Below, piece after piece: positions 20,226-30,891 of a DNA stretch of 64,000 nucleotides. Made by a program: the position numbers and the translations under genes. Position 1 is the stretch's first letter. Each line of letters opens with the position of its first letter. The notes beneath the pieces were generated by a model. The model ran no database searches. It saw nothing but the letters and a program-made list of their open reading frames with translations, and was not told the DNA's origin. Origin of the DNA: Tritrichomonas musculus (lineage: Eukaryota; Parabasalia; Tritrichomonadida; Tritrichomonadidae); NCBI GenBank assembly GCA_039105265.1, contig JAPFFF010000013.1, positions 434,001-498,000 on the forward strand, given 5' to 3'.

Positions 20226-20453
20226 TTATATTTTTTCTTTTTCTTGGAAATTGTGGTTTAGGTATTTGGATATTTCGACTTTCAATGAGAAAATTTCCAT
20301 TTTTTTTTTGTTTTCTCGCAATATCAATAAAGATCTTAATTCTTTCAAAGATATTTTCTTTTGAATATATTTTACAATGAAATCATCTTCTTCTTTGGAC
20401 CAATTTCGATCTTGGAGTATGCTTTTTCTTTCTTTTATGATTATTTGTTTATC
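20226..20453 (-). pseudogene. Myb-like DNA-binding domain relic
   Basis: A 75-codon frame without an ATG ahead of the domain. Residues about 14-45 read like a Myb/SANT repeat: Arg-Asn-Trp-Ser-Lys-Glu-Glu-Asp-Asp followed by the expected hydrophobic helix positions. The remainder is basic and ends with a charged tail. Trichomonads have many small Myb regulators, typically with two such repeats; only one is seen here and the start is missing. It is therefore probably a 3' remnant. It begins just after the end of the 27-bp array. Identification rests on the Trp-acidic pattern alone. Confidence 0.4.
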
Positions 20454-20479
20454 TTAATCATGCGGAAAATTCCCAAAAA

Positions 20480-21235
20480 TGCTTGGGTATATCAAATCCC
20501 ATTCCCACCCATTGCTCCCTAATTGAAAAAGTGGAATAAATTTTTAAACATTTATTTTTACTTTTATATTTTATAAATAATATATATAATTTATTTAAAC
20601 ATTATTGTAAACTTAATATTTAAAATGTATTTATTATATACTTGTATAATTATATTTTATTTGATCTCAGAAAAAGTTTTAAATAATTTCAACTTTTTGA
20701 AAATATATTTTATTGAAATTATTAATTTTAAAAAAAACATTTAATATATGATAAGATAGATAACTTTTAAAACATAATATTTTTATTGTGTAAAAATTAA
20801 ATTTAATAAATTATTGTGTTATAATATTACATATATAAAGTAAATATTTGAAAGATATTTATGCAAAAAATCTTGGGAGAACATGTATTCAATTCTTGGG
20901 AAAATAACCGATTTTTCCCAAGGACAATTTTCTATTAAACCTCCAAGGAATTGGCCTTTTTGGGAATCCCAAATTTCCCTAAAATTGAAAGCCCAGCTCT
21001 CCCAAGAAAAATTTCATAAATATCGCGAAATAATGTAGAGAAATAAATTTAAATTGTAATTATTTTGTTGTAAAAAATTAATTTAAGTTAAAATTATATA
21101 ATAATTTATTTTTTTTTTTAAGAAACTAGTACGAATTTTTTAAAAATTTGTGATATTTTAATTTTTGAGATGGGAAATCTATCCCAAATTCAAAAAGTAG
21201 GCTCTCCCAACTCAAAAAATAAACATTTTATTTGA
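20480..21235. mobile_element. Candidate non-autonomous transposon rich in TTGGG/CCCAA motifs (copy A)
   Basis: AT-rich DNA studded with short GC-rich motifs TTGGG(A) and CCCAA, including a core reading gggaaaataaccgatttttc near 20922. A related core (inverted) occurs in the copy at 46270-47860 and a cousin in the MULE-like element at 57594. Imperfect inverted ends may lie near 20483-20510 and 21175-21200. The stretch 21181-21240 and the later block around 21255-21330 match the second copy, which shows that this is a dispersed repeat. The exact boundaries are not secure. Confidence 0.45.
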
Positions 21236-21420
21236 AATCTTTGAATAATATAATTCAATTTTTTTATTCACCTCATCTCTCAAAAAGCTCAGTATATTTT
21301 GCTCATAACTCATCAAACAGTTTTTCAAGGACAAATTTTCTTGAAGTAATTTATTGTTTAGCAAAATATTATTCATTTAATTCATAAAAAATTCACTGTT
21401 TTTATAATAATTTTTTTTTG

Positions 21421-21905
21421 GTCAATCTTCAGTTTAACCTATCTTCAGCCAAATTACACTAATATTCGCTCTAATTAAGCCGATATTTGCTCTAATTATA
21501 CCAATTTTCAGCTAAACTACGCCATCTTCGCTCTAACCAAATCAATCTTCAGATAAATTATACCAATCTTTATTTTATCTACACCAATCTACCCTCTAAC
21601 TATATCAATATTCAGACAAATTATGACAATATTCGTTTTAACTACACCGTCTCTCATTTAAACTAACTTTCAGTCAAATTACGCAATTTTTCTATTTAAC
21701 TGCACAAATCTTGATTATAACTACACCAATATTCAATTCAACTATACTACAATCTTCAACTCAGCTACACAAATCTTCTCTCTAACTACATCGACTTTCT
21801 TCTATAATAGACCAATATTCACTCTAAATACACCAAATTTTTTACTTTAACTGCACCAATATTCAGATAAAATGGTTTAATCTTCACTCCAACTACGCCA
21901 CAAGC
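21421..21905. repeat. Degenerate tandem repeat, about 24-25 bp period
   Basis: About twenty diverged copies of a unit near ctctaactacaccaatattc plus a few bases. Copies differ by substitutions and small indels, so this is an old minisatellite, unlike the nearly uniform 27-bp array. No reading frame persists through it. Confidence 0.75.
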
Positions 21906-22677
21906 AGAACCTAATTGAATAATCATATTTCATTTAATAATCTATATTATTAAATGATTTTTACATTTTATTTAATGCTAGCTTATTTTTATACAAAATA
22001 AAAAGTTTCCGTTCTTGTTAAATAATTAAAATTTCCAATGAACTATTGAATAATTTATTCATTATCAAGATTCAAAATATAATAAAATAACTATTTTTAT
22101 TAGTTAAATATTATCTTGTCATAATTTCATATAAATGCAACATAAATTTGAAAATATTTGATAGCGAATTCGAAGCACAGATCCGCAAATCTATTAAAAA
22201 TGGTTTAATTATCTATTTTGAAGTAAAAAAGCAAACGCTATAATTTCAATGAGAATAACTTTCTAGATCAAAGATTGAATATTTTAAAAATTTAATTTTT
22301 AATAATTTAATCTTTTTAAACATGTTTTTAATTATTGAATTAATTTATTTATATTTATAAAATTCTACTATTTAGAGAACTTCGAGTATAAACACTCTTT
22401 TTACTTAAATTAAAAAAAAAAACCTTTGATAAATATCGAACATAAATCCTTTAATAAAATTTTTTATATTCATTTTAACCATTAAACAAAAAGAAATATT
22501 ATTTCATTCAAATTGTTATAAATTAGTAAAATAAAATTATTTAGTTCATTAACAAAAGATTAAATTTATATAATTTTATTGCTTATTTCAGATTTTTAGA
22601 TATTTTTTATATTAAAATTATAAAATTTTATATTCATGTAAATATATAAGTCTAAGTAAGGGACCTAATCCATACGT
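21906..22677. other. Gene-free AT-rich stretch
   Basis: About 0.77 kb downstream of the P-type transposase relic. No coding pattern, tandem repeat or convincing inverted end was seen. It may hold the decayed end of the transposon. Confidence 0.5.
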
Positions 22678-24687
22678 TTATTTTTGGGAATCGATTGAAT
22701 GAAAAACGATCATTTGGGAGGATTTTCCATCCCAAACTCTCCCAAAGCCGCATGTATATTTATCTTGTTTGGAACAATTAAAACTCTTATTTGAGTATAT
22801 TTTTTTCTCATTGTTTGTCAAAAGCAAAGAATCAATCATATCAATTTCCCGTGGTTCCCAAACTTTTATTCCGTATAGGGTACTTTGAACGTACATTCTT
22901 TGAATGATTGCAATGTTACTTGTTGTCAATGGGAGCTTCACTTTTGAATAAGGATTTTCATATGCAAACATCCTTAACTTTTCTAGGAAATCTATCAATT
23001 GATTGTTTTGAGTTTTTTCATTAATACCAATATATTCAAAAATCCAATCCACGATTTGATCAGGTTGATATATGAATTCTAATTCATTTCCTGTTTGCTT
23101 TAAGTTTGTTCCACCCGGGCTATTATGTCTTGGCTTAAATTTTAGGTAGCATTTCTTGAAATCACGAACAATCAATTCATATCTGGCCACATTGTGAAGC
23201 ACTGTTTCAAAACGATTATCCATGTGGCATAAAGATCGAATTCGGCCTATGAAATTTTCAATAGGATGAGATCCTAACCTGCTCAGTCCTAGATTATCAT
23301 CTATGCATTCTTCGATTTCTTTTATGATAGCAACTAGTGTATTGATGATCCGTGGTATTTTATCTTTTGTCACCATTGAAACAAAAGGATGATCTTTAGA
23401 TTTTTTTTCAAAAACATTTTGGTCAAATGTTTTTATTCATAGAATGTTTTTATTCTATTAAAAATATCCAAAGTAATTAATAAAAAGTATTTTCTTGTTT
23501 GTGGTCCAATATAATTGTTAAAAATGGACTCATTCCATAAAGAATAAATAAAAAAGTATAGAAATGTACTGAATGAATATTTTTCTATTATTCTAAACAT
23601 TGTTGTGAAACAAAAAAGATTTTTTGGCAATTCATCACGCAATTTTGCAAGTGATGATGTGTCTTTGATGAGATCGTTTATTTCAGGATCTTCCATCAAT
23701 TCAAAATATTGGACTGAATCATTAGTATTTGTTGGATTGATAACAACATTAGCATTTAGGAGGCGAGATCGAGCATTCTTAAGTAAGTGTAAAAAATCTG
23801 CTATTTGGAAACCAACATTTTCATTGATCATTTGATAGGCAATGTTTAATTGCTTGTTTTGAATCAACTCATCGATCAAATTGTTGCTTTCAATAAATCG
23901 TCCTTGATAATTTTTGTCACCATCAAAAACAACAAAATTTCAATAAAAAATTTGTTGTTTTTGAAGCTTCGATTATTTGTTCAATAAAATTGAATGTTTT
24001 TTCATCGGCCATTCCATTTTCACTTTCATATAAAAATATCGGAAATATTTTATAATTTTTGTTTAACGGCTGCATTAAAAATAAAAAGCAGTTGCTTTTG
24101 TTTCCATCAATATATCTTTTTTTTGAATATGGAGTTATGTTTGTAGTAGTGAATGCGTCTATAACCAATGTGCATGGAATTTTTGCACCGTTTATATTTC
24201 CGTATAATTCTGATCTTTTTTGAAGCAGATTTTGAACTTGATCAATTGAGGATAGTTCTTCTTCTATAATTTTGACACTTTTTTGAAATTTTTTTCTCAA
24301 GCAGGATTCTGATGGGAACGGAAATTGCTCTCTTAAAGATCGATAGCCAAGTTCAGAAGCGCAATATAAAGAATAAGAAAATGCTTTGAAATCATCACTG
24401 TACTCGTTTTTTTTAACTTTTTTAAAACAAATATCCAAGAACTCGTTGAGTATTGGACTGTTTTTACGTTCAGCAACTGTTAGGTTATCTGGCTTTACAA
24501 CTTTTTCACTTGCTTTCACATACTCTGGTTTTTTCATGTTCATTGTATACTGTATATCATTTTCTCTTAAGATTTCAGACATTATCTGGATGTTTTGCTT
24601 GTACCATTGAATAGATTTTTTCAATTCAGCAATTGTTACTTTTAACTGCGAAATTTGGCCTAGATAGGGAAGAATAAAGTTATTCAT
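22678..24687 (-). pseudogene. P-element-like transposase, broken into three frames
   Basis: Three consecutive minus-strand frames read as one protein of about 660 residues. The first (24687-23923) has an N-terminal coiled coil and a core with an Asp in LeuValIleAspAlaPhe. A frame change near 23935 is followed by PheAspGlyAspLysAsn and, at about 23800, by the His-Leu-Leu-Lys-Asn motif seen in P-type transposases. Another break lies near 23430 (stop, then continuation in a new frame), after which HisProIleGluAsn and an Arg-rich helix close the core. The Asp, Asp, Glu order fits a DDE enzyme. No inverted ends were found on either side. THAP-less P-like or a related trichomonad lineage is the best fit. 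Confidence 0.6.
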
Positions 24688-25287
24688 TTATATAACTTGT
24701 AAAGTATTGAAAATTGAGTATAATTTCTTGTTATTCATTTATATAATAAACGTTCTCCTGTTCAAAAAATATAAAAAATATTTTTATTCTTTAATTTTCT
24801 CAAAAATAAAAAAAATTGAGAGAAAAAATTATTTTCTTTCTATTTTTGAATACCCTTACAAAAAGTCTGTTTTGGGTGATCAGTACCGCTTTTTTTCATA
24901 TATTAATGAGTTTATTAAAAATAAAGTATCCAATAAAATATCATTTGGATACCTCAACACAAATCTTTGAATAAAATACTAAATAAAAAAGCAGTTTTAT
25001 GTCCTCAAAAAGTGACAGCTTTTTACAAAAAGTCGAAAATGGACACTCAGTTCACTGGATACAAAAGCCTAGATTTTTGAGTCTATGAAAAAAGCACTAT
25101 TTTTAGCATTTACTTAGGCATTATTTTTCTACTCAGGGAATCATGTAAAATTAATCAATTTCGAATTTCACGAAAATTTCTTTCCCTACCATCATGAAAA
25201 ATATTGAATGAACTTAATCTGAATAATGACATATGACGATCAATCATTTTAACCATAAAAAATTTTTAAAAGTAGCTTATGGGTTAT
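24688..25287. other. Gene-free stretch
   Basis: About 0.6 kb between the transposase relic and the Rad23-like relic. It holds AT-rich sequence with an inverted pair around ttttctcaaaaa / ttgagagaaaaa near 24798-24822. I see nothing else that can be named. Confidence 0.5.
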
Positions 25288-25290
25288 TAA

Positions 25291-25641
25291 TCCGGCCTAA
25301 TAAATAAAAAAAATAGTAACGAAATTGAAAACATGATTGATAACCTAATGTCAATGGGATTTCTGAGAGAGGATTGCGAAAGAGTTCTAAATAAAAACAA
25401 CAATGACTTTGAAAAATCACTGAATGAATTATTGGCAGAAATCGAAATATAAAACCAAAATTTAATCAATCAAGTTGATCCAAATATTTTTGGAGATCTT
25501 TAAAATGTTTATTTAGAATTAACAAGTCTTGAAAAAGCAGCTGTTTCACGACTTTTATGTTATGGGGAAGCATATGATGTAATTTAAATTTATATTTCAT
25601 GTGACAAAAATGAAGAAACTGCTAAGAAATGCTTCATTTAA
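25291..25641 (+). pseudogene. Rad23-like C-terminal relic (two UBA domains)
   Basis: One continuous reading frame of about 116 codons, interrupted only by in-frame TAA codons (25450, 25501, 25585, 25639) and with no frameshift. The first part (from the ATG at 25333) reads as a UBA domain: Leu-Met-Ser-Met-Gly-Phe followed by a three-helix pattern. The second part reads Leu-Thr-Ser-Leu-Glu-Lys-Ala-Ala-Val and later Cys-Asp-Lys-Asn-Glu-Glu, matching the C-terminal UBA of Rad23 proteins. At least two of the stops stand where Gln would be expected (CAA to TAA). The N-terminal ubiquitin-like domain is absent. Rad23 shuttles ubiquitinated cargo to the proteasome and serves in DNA repair. This copy cannot make it. 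A 33-base A run follows about 105 bases later, which fits a retrocopy. Confidence 0.6.
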
Positions 25642-25746
25642 TTAAAAATTTTAATAAAGTAAAGAACTTTTTTCTAAATAATTTATATATGAGTGTTTTT
25701 AAGTTTCCATGGTTACTCGACTGAAATCGACAAAGAACAATGTTTT

Positions 25747-25747
<1 letters not shown>

Positions 25748-25780
<33 letters not shown>
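25748..25780. repeat. 33-base A run
   Basis: An uninterrupted A tract between the Rad23-like relic (upstream, same strand sense) and the 3' end of the convergent lipase gene. It could be a poly(A) tail of a reverse-transcribed copy or one of the many homopolymer runs of this genome (others at 46352-46380, 46870-46897 and 47397-47430). Confidence 0.9.
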
Positions 25781-25782
<2 letters not shown>

Positions 25783-25796
25783 TTTATTTATAAAAA

Positions 25797-27224
25797 TTAT
25801 AATTCATTTCTAGACAAATCCAATTTATCATTTTCCAAGTGAAGTTCGCTTTTACCAATTTCCATCCACCATTGTTTATCTATGCCATCAAGATTATCTA
25901 CGGTCATGTTGTAAATCACATCTAAAACGACAGGATTTGATGGCAATTTTCCATGTTTAAATTTGCCAGAATCATCTTTTTCAATGTCTATACAAATTAA
26001 ACGTCTTTTTTCAGCCTTCCAATTGTCGCAAATATACTTTATCCCTCTGGATGGGATAGTTCCGTCACCTTTTCCATTTAAGATACGAATTGGATCATGA
26101 TTCCAACCATTTTTATAATCAAGGAATGAAGTTGTTGGTATTTTCGAATTATATATTATTGCAAGGGGAATTTTTTCACCTATGTCGATCGGCGCGTTTC
26201 TTTGTAAATCTATCGAAATATCCATAATGGGAACGAATTCAGTACTTATGTTAGAATAATTATAAACTAGATCACGTAATTGTTCAACTGTATAATTTTT
26301 TCCATCAGGTGCCCTAACTAAATATAATCCTTTAAATACTTCTAAATTCGGCCAATGAGAATAAATTCCATGTGTGCTCGTTGTCATATCCGCAACAGAT
26401 TTGGTTCTTAGAAAAGGTACTAGAGGCGAAAAACGTCTTTGCATTGAATCATATACTTTCAAAGTTCCAGACAAACTTGGTGCTAGGAAAACAACTTTTT
26501 CAATATATTTATCAATCCATTCTTGTGAAATAGTTGCATTTTCGTCTTTTATTGCAGTATAAACTTTTCGTCCGTTGATCATTTTATCTTTATTTTGTTT
26601 CAAAAGCTTTTCGCTGGCAAGAAATTGTTGTATCATAAAACAACCCATTGAATACCCCAATAAAGTAACTTTTTGACCGTTTGACAAATGATAAGCGTTT
26701 TCTATTTGATTTCGAAATTTAATCCAAAAATCGTCAACAAAAAGCGGTGCTAATCTCCAATCATAAGGCGAAGCAAATAGATTTTTTCCAAGTTCATATC
26801 CATTTTTTACAAAAAATTTAATTAAACTACCAAAATTATCAACAAATGATAATTTTGATTTAGGTTTTTGGACATCGTAATTTTTGTATTTAATTTGATT
26901 CTTAACAATATAATCAACTGATGTATGTCTACCAAAGTCTTTAACTGTGATATTAACATTATGATAATTTTTTAATTTTTGGGTTTCATTATCAAATTTT
27001 AATTCCGAAAGATATGTAATACAGTTGATAAAAGGCGGTAAAACCAATTTTGTGGAAATCCACAATAGTTCGTCATTCATTTTTTTCGGACAAAACCAAG
27101 GAACATCAACATCCTCGTCATATGAAATATATAAATTAGATCCAAAAAGTCCTGGCACTAATAAAACTGGATTTTTTGCAGAAATCGAAATTGCAAAAAG
27201 CGTGTGTAGAAAAAAAAAGACCAT
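25797..27224 (-). CDS. LCAT-like lipase/acyltransferase, 475 aa, secreted or lysosomal
   Basis: A hydrophobic signal peptide (about residues 1-16) is followed by the family start ProValLeuLeuValProGlyLeuPheGlySer, which forms the oxyanion region. The nucleophile elbow GlyTyrSerMetGly lies near residue 191. The catalytic Asp is in GlyAspGlyThrIle near 386 and the catalytic His in LysPheLysHisGly near 422. These are the Ser, Asp and His of lecithin:cholesterol acyltransferase and lysosomal phospholipase A2 enzymes, which act on phospholipid acyl chains. Length fits the family. The gene is uninterrupted, with a short AT-rich leader containing ctctcaaa about 30 bases upstream. Whether it acts as a phospholipase or an acyltransferase cannot be read from the sequence. 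Confidence 0.9.
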   Translation of the reverse strand: MVFFFLHTLFAISISAKNPVLLVPGLFGSNLYISYDEDVDVPWFCPKKMNDELLWISTKLVLPPFINCITYLSELKFDNETQKLKNYHNVNITVKDFGRHTSVDYIVKNQIKYKNYDVQKPKSKLSFVDNFGSLIKFFVKNGYELGKNLFASPYDWRLAPLFVDDFWIKFRNQIENAYHLSNGQKVTLLGYSMGCFMIQQFLASEKLLKQNKDKMINGRKVYTAIKDENATISQEWIDKYIEKVVFLAPSLSGTLKVYDSMQRRFSPLVPFLRTKSVADMTTSTHGIYSHWPNLEVFKGLYLVRAPDGKNYTVEQLRDLVYNYSNISTEFVPIMDISIDLQRNAPIDIGEKIPLAIIYNSKIPTTSFLDYKNGWNHDPIRILNGKGDGTIPSRGIKYICDNWKAEKRRLICIDIEKDDSGKFKHGKLPSNPVVLDVIYNMTVDNLDGIDKQWWMEIGKSELHLENDKLDLSRNEL

Positions 27225-28193
27225 AATATTATATAAATATTTTCCTTAGCCAAAATATGTTCTCTCAAATTTCTGAGCATTATTTTTTTTAAATAAATAA
27301 ATAAATTAATTTTGATGATATCTAAGGTTTAATAAAATATTTCATAATAAAAATTTATTTTCTTTATTTTAATATAATATAAATATTAAAATATATACTT
27401 ATTTAATAAATTTATTTAATTTTTTATAAAAAAAATATAAATTTTAATTTGAATTGATTGAAAAAATTAATTCTCTATTCAAAATTATAAATAAAATAAA
27501 TCGATTATCCAGAAATGTTTAAGACATCAAATACTTTTTCCAATTATCCTATATTTAAATAGATTATACAGAGTTATATGAAATTTACTATTTGTAAAAT
27601 ACAAATCATCGAAAGTGAATCATATAATTGCATTTTATTTTCAATAAAAAAATATCAAATCTCTCAACTATTTTTTGAATTAGATATGATCGTTTGCTGA
27701 TCAAATACCGATCATTTTTATCAAAAAGCAATCCGTTCATAAATCAAAAGTAAATCTAAAGAGAAAGTCTTCTATTATACAATCAACGAAACGCAAAATC
27801 TATTAACTCGCTGCAGGAAAACATATTAAATGATCGTGACTATCGAAATAAAAACTTTCAAAACATAGAATATCAATTAATCAACGCTTTATAGTTTACG
27901 ATTACAGGCATTAAAGACAAAAAGATAATTTCTTATTTGTACAAATTCATTACAGAGGAGTTGTAATCGTACAACAAAAGTTCACATTTAATCACAATCT
28001 CTCCTCCAAAAACTCTTCTACTAAAAGACCACATTCTTAAATGTACATTTGTATTAGATTAATATACTATGAACATTTTTATTTTTAATTTTTTAAAAAA
28101 GATAGAGTAACATGATAAAAGTTTCATTTTTAAAAGATGACCAAATATATTATCAAATTTAAAACTTTTTGAAAAATATTTGACCATATACCT
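27225..28193. other. Gene-free stretch with possible decayed coding sequence
   Basis: The first 400 bases are featureless AT-rich DNA. Between about 27760 and 28055 the plus strand has a coding-like composition in one frame with only three stops over nearly 100 codons, but I do not recognise the product. No transposon ends were found. Confidence 0.4.
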
Positions 28194-28490
28194 TCACAAA
28201 AAACTTAATAATATATAAAATGAGTAATAAAAATAGTGGCCAATATATCTTGGAATACTAGGTGAATTAAAAAGGTGATTCATATAAATGGTTTTAACGC
28301 AATTTCCCCATGAGCCATTTGATTTATCAAAAAAATGTATTAAAAATTTCTTGTTTGTATTCTTTTTAATTGCTTTAAATAAAAATACGGAATTTTCAAT
28401 ACGTTCCTGAAATTGGTAATCATTTAAATTTGTTGGTTTTGGGTTAATTTCTATTTTTTTTTGAAGGATCTGTACTGATAAAAAATACAA
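28194..28490 (-). pseudogene. Kinase N-lobe relic
   Basis: A 98-aa frame whose residues about 23-85 follow the same plan as the N-lobe of the large kinase at 51780: a tyrosine-led strand, a degenerate glycine loop, a strand ending in a basic residue, a helix with conserved spacing, then Ser-Pro-Ser-Ile-Pro-Arg-Tyr-Ile-Gly (compare His-Pro-Leu-Leu-Pro-Arg-Tyr-Phe-Gly there). No catalytic loop follows, so it is a fragment of the kinase-Sel1 family rather than a working enzyme. The call is by similarity to a neighbour in this window. Confidence 0.45.
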
Positions 28491-28560
28491 CCTAAAAAAA
28501 TTATGTAATAATTAAAAGTTATTATTATAAAAACTGATAATTGTAAAATTATTCATTAAT

Positions 28561-28562
<2 letters not shown>

Positions 28563-28595
<33 letters not shown>
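28563..28595. repeat. AT dinucleotide microsatellite
   Basis: Uninterrupted AT repeats over about 33 bases in the spacer between the kinase relic and the kinase gene at 28807. The rest of that 316-base spacer is AT-rich with a short A run near 28746. Confidence 0.9.
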
Positions 28596-28597
<2 letters not shown>

Positions 28598-28806
28598 TAT
28601 TTTCTATAAAAAATGAATGCCATTTTGTAAAGTTAAGGGGGCCGTTAATTTTTTATAGAATAGGTATTGTTTGGAAAAAAATATATATTTATATTACCCG
28701 TATCAAACTGAAATAAATGCATTAAAAATTACTTAAAATATATCATAAAAAAAAAAAAAAGATTTTTTTCTTTATTCCAGGGTTTTGGTTATCCTATTTG
28801 GAATTT

Positions 28807-30699
28807 TTAGTATTGGAGGTACTCTCTAGCACTATATTGAAGTTTTTTTGTAAAATAGATTGTCGTTGAATCTCTTAAATTTGGATAATATTCAATAAAA
28901 TCATAATCAAAAGCATCATTAAATACACGTATTGTTTCAATTGGACCTTGATATCCGGTTGCCAATAATGCATTCCATTTTAAGTCTATAATTCTTGTAT
29001 TTGGTGGAATTTGAAGAAAGTTTTGACAATGATCGAAAACCACTTTGACTTCTCTACTCGATTCAACATTATAAACATTTAAAACGTCATTGTCAACAAT
29101 TCCTGCCTCAGCAAAAGTCATATATCTATCAATTATTGTTTCATTCTTTTTCAAATATATAAACTGTCTTGGCTTTACATGCAATCCATTTGCATATCTC
29201 AATAAAAGTTCTTCTACAGGATCATCTGAATGGCATCGAAATGATTTATTATTTACTGTAACAGTCATGTTAAATTCTCGATAAACTTCAAAAATTGAAT
29301 TAGTTATAATTCCTTTTTCAATCATTGACTCATCGGAAGGAATTAGTTCTTCATCATAATAAAAAACTCGTATATGACAATTTCTTAAAAACCATAATCT
29401 CCTATATGGACTTGTTATCTCTTTGTATAAATTAAAAATAGATCCAGGTTTCATGAAAAATTTGGTTGTTCTTATTTTATTGGCATTTTCCACATCATGA
29501 TAATTGGCTTTAAATTGAAATAATAAGTCTATTATAAAATCATTATGAACCTTATTTCTTCTCTTCCAGTTAGGTATTAATTCTTGAAATTTAATAGGAT
29601 TTGGTCCTAAATTGCATCCCCAACAACATGATAATGGACCACCATTAATACTTGGAATAACTGAATCATAATCAAGATCAGCATAATTACTAATTTGTGC
29701 TCTGAAATTTGTGTGAGTATCATTAGGACATATTTGCATTGTGTGTGTTTCACCATTCAAAAGTTTAACATGAAAACGAAAACTTGAATCTCCACCAAAT
29801 AATGACATAAGTCTAGAAGAATCAACATTTGGCCTTATTTGAAAATTAATGTCTAAAAGTTTTTCATAAATGTCATAAAAAGAGTAACGCCTATGAGGTT
29901 CAACATCCCAACAATTTTGGATGATATCACGTATTACTGGATGAATGTTCTCTGGTATTTCAGGACGATTTCCTTCGCATACTCTCCTCATTAATGGTAA
30001 TGGTTGAATGTTCCTAGGAAAAACAGGCCTTCCAACAAGTAGTTCATATAAAATCAAAGAAAAAGAATATACATCAACTGCATTTGTATATTGACCTTCA
30101 TTGTACATTTCTGGTGCCATATAAAAAGGTGATCCAACCATTTTTGTGTATGTAATATGTAAATCTGCAAATCTGCTACTTCCTAGATCTCCGATCATTA
30201 CGTTTCCTTGTTCATCGATCAATATGTTTCCTGGTTTCAGATCACGATGAATATAGTTATTTGAATGTATATATTCCATTCCCAAAACGATGCTTCCGAT
30301 TACTGAAGCTATCCATGTGTCATTTACAAAATCAGGTGGTTGCCCTCTTGCAATTTTTTCTAACACATCTTTCAAAGATCCATTTGCTGCATATTTTGTT
30401 GCAATTTTGGGTGGAGTTTCCAAATCTGTTTCGGTTCTTGGTTTTGGTGGTGTAAAACCAATGATGGGAAGAACAAATGGGTGCTTGAGTTTTATTAGAG
30501 CTTGAATTTCTCTATTAAACTGTTGGATAATTCCAGAATTATCTGAACCATTTTGATATAAAGTTTTTATAGCAATTTGGCTTTGATCTGATGGATTTTC
30601 ATATAATGCTACAACCCCATTTGAGCCTTGACCAAGGTCTCTAATCCTCCTCATGTTTTCAAAATCCATTAAATATTGCTGATTTTCACAATTGTTCAT
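28807..30699 (-). CDS. Protein kinase with ubiquitin-like C-terminal modules, 630 aa
   Basis: The kinase domain covers about residues 17-285. It has a glycine loop GlyGlnGlySerAsnGly (23-28), the ATP-anchoring Lys in AlaIleLys (45), the catalytic HisArgAspLeuLysProGlyAsn (about 151-158), a metal-binding AspLeuGly in place of AspPheGly (about 171) and AlaProGlu (about 195), so it should be active. Overall it resembles the tyrosine-kinase-like Ser/Thr kinases that are expanded in trichomonads. The C-terminal 330 residues contain about three beta-grasp, ubiquitin-like segments (about 305-355, 480-550 and 555-625), probably for protein interaction. The frame is uninterrupted. Substrates cannot be inferred. 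Confidence 0.85.
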   Translation of the reverse strand: MNNCENQQYLMDFENMRRIRDLGQGSNGVVALYENPSDQSQIAIKTLYQNGSDNSGIIQQFNREIQALIKLKHPFVLPIIGFTPPKPRTETDLETPPKIATKYAANGSLKDVLEKIARGQPPDFVNDTWIASVIGSIVLGMEYIHSNNYIHRDLKPGNILIDEQGNVMIGDLGSSRFADLHITYTKMVGSPFYMAPEMYNEGQYTNAVDVYSFSLILYELLVGRPVFPRNIQPLPLMRRVCEGNRPEIPENIHPVIRDIIQNCWDVEPHRRYSFYDIYEKLLDINFQIRPNVDSSRLMSLFGGDSSFRFHVKLLNGETHTMQICPNDTHTNFRAQISNYADLDYDSVIPSINGGPLSCCWGCNLGPNPIKFQELIPNWKRRNKVHNDFIIDLLFQFKANYHDVENANKIRTTKFFMKPGSIFNLYKEITSPYRRLWFLRNCHIRVFYYDEELIPSDESMIEKGIITNSIFEVYREFNMTVTVNNKSFRCHSDDPVEELLLRYANGLHVKPRQFIYLKKNETIIDRYMTFAEAGIVDNDVLNVYNVESSREVKVVFDHCQNFLQIPPNTRIIDLKWNALLATGYQGPIETIRVFNDAFDYDFIEYYPNLRDSTTIYFTKKLQYSAREYLQY

Positions 30700-30891
30700 T
30701 TTAAAAAATGATGAAAATTTATAAAAATTTTAAAATCAATTAAAAGTGGCATATATTTTCCATAATAATAAATTCAGAGAATTTTGAGACATTCAATTAT
30801 GATATTATGAATTTATTACAAAACAATATTATGATTTCTGAAATTGTTTGATAATTAAAGAGCATAACTAATTATTCATATACGGTAAATT

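Noticed and set aside
16131-20560. Inverted ends flanking the 27-bp array, by analogy with the second array
   Set aside because: I compared the GC-richer patches on both sides and found only short chance matches.
25585-25587. Reassignment of TAA to Gln in this genome, suggested by the Rad23-like relic
   Set aside because: All intact genes in the window use TAA as a normal terminator and none has it internally.
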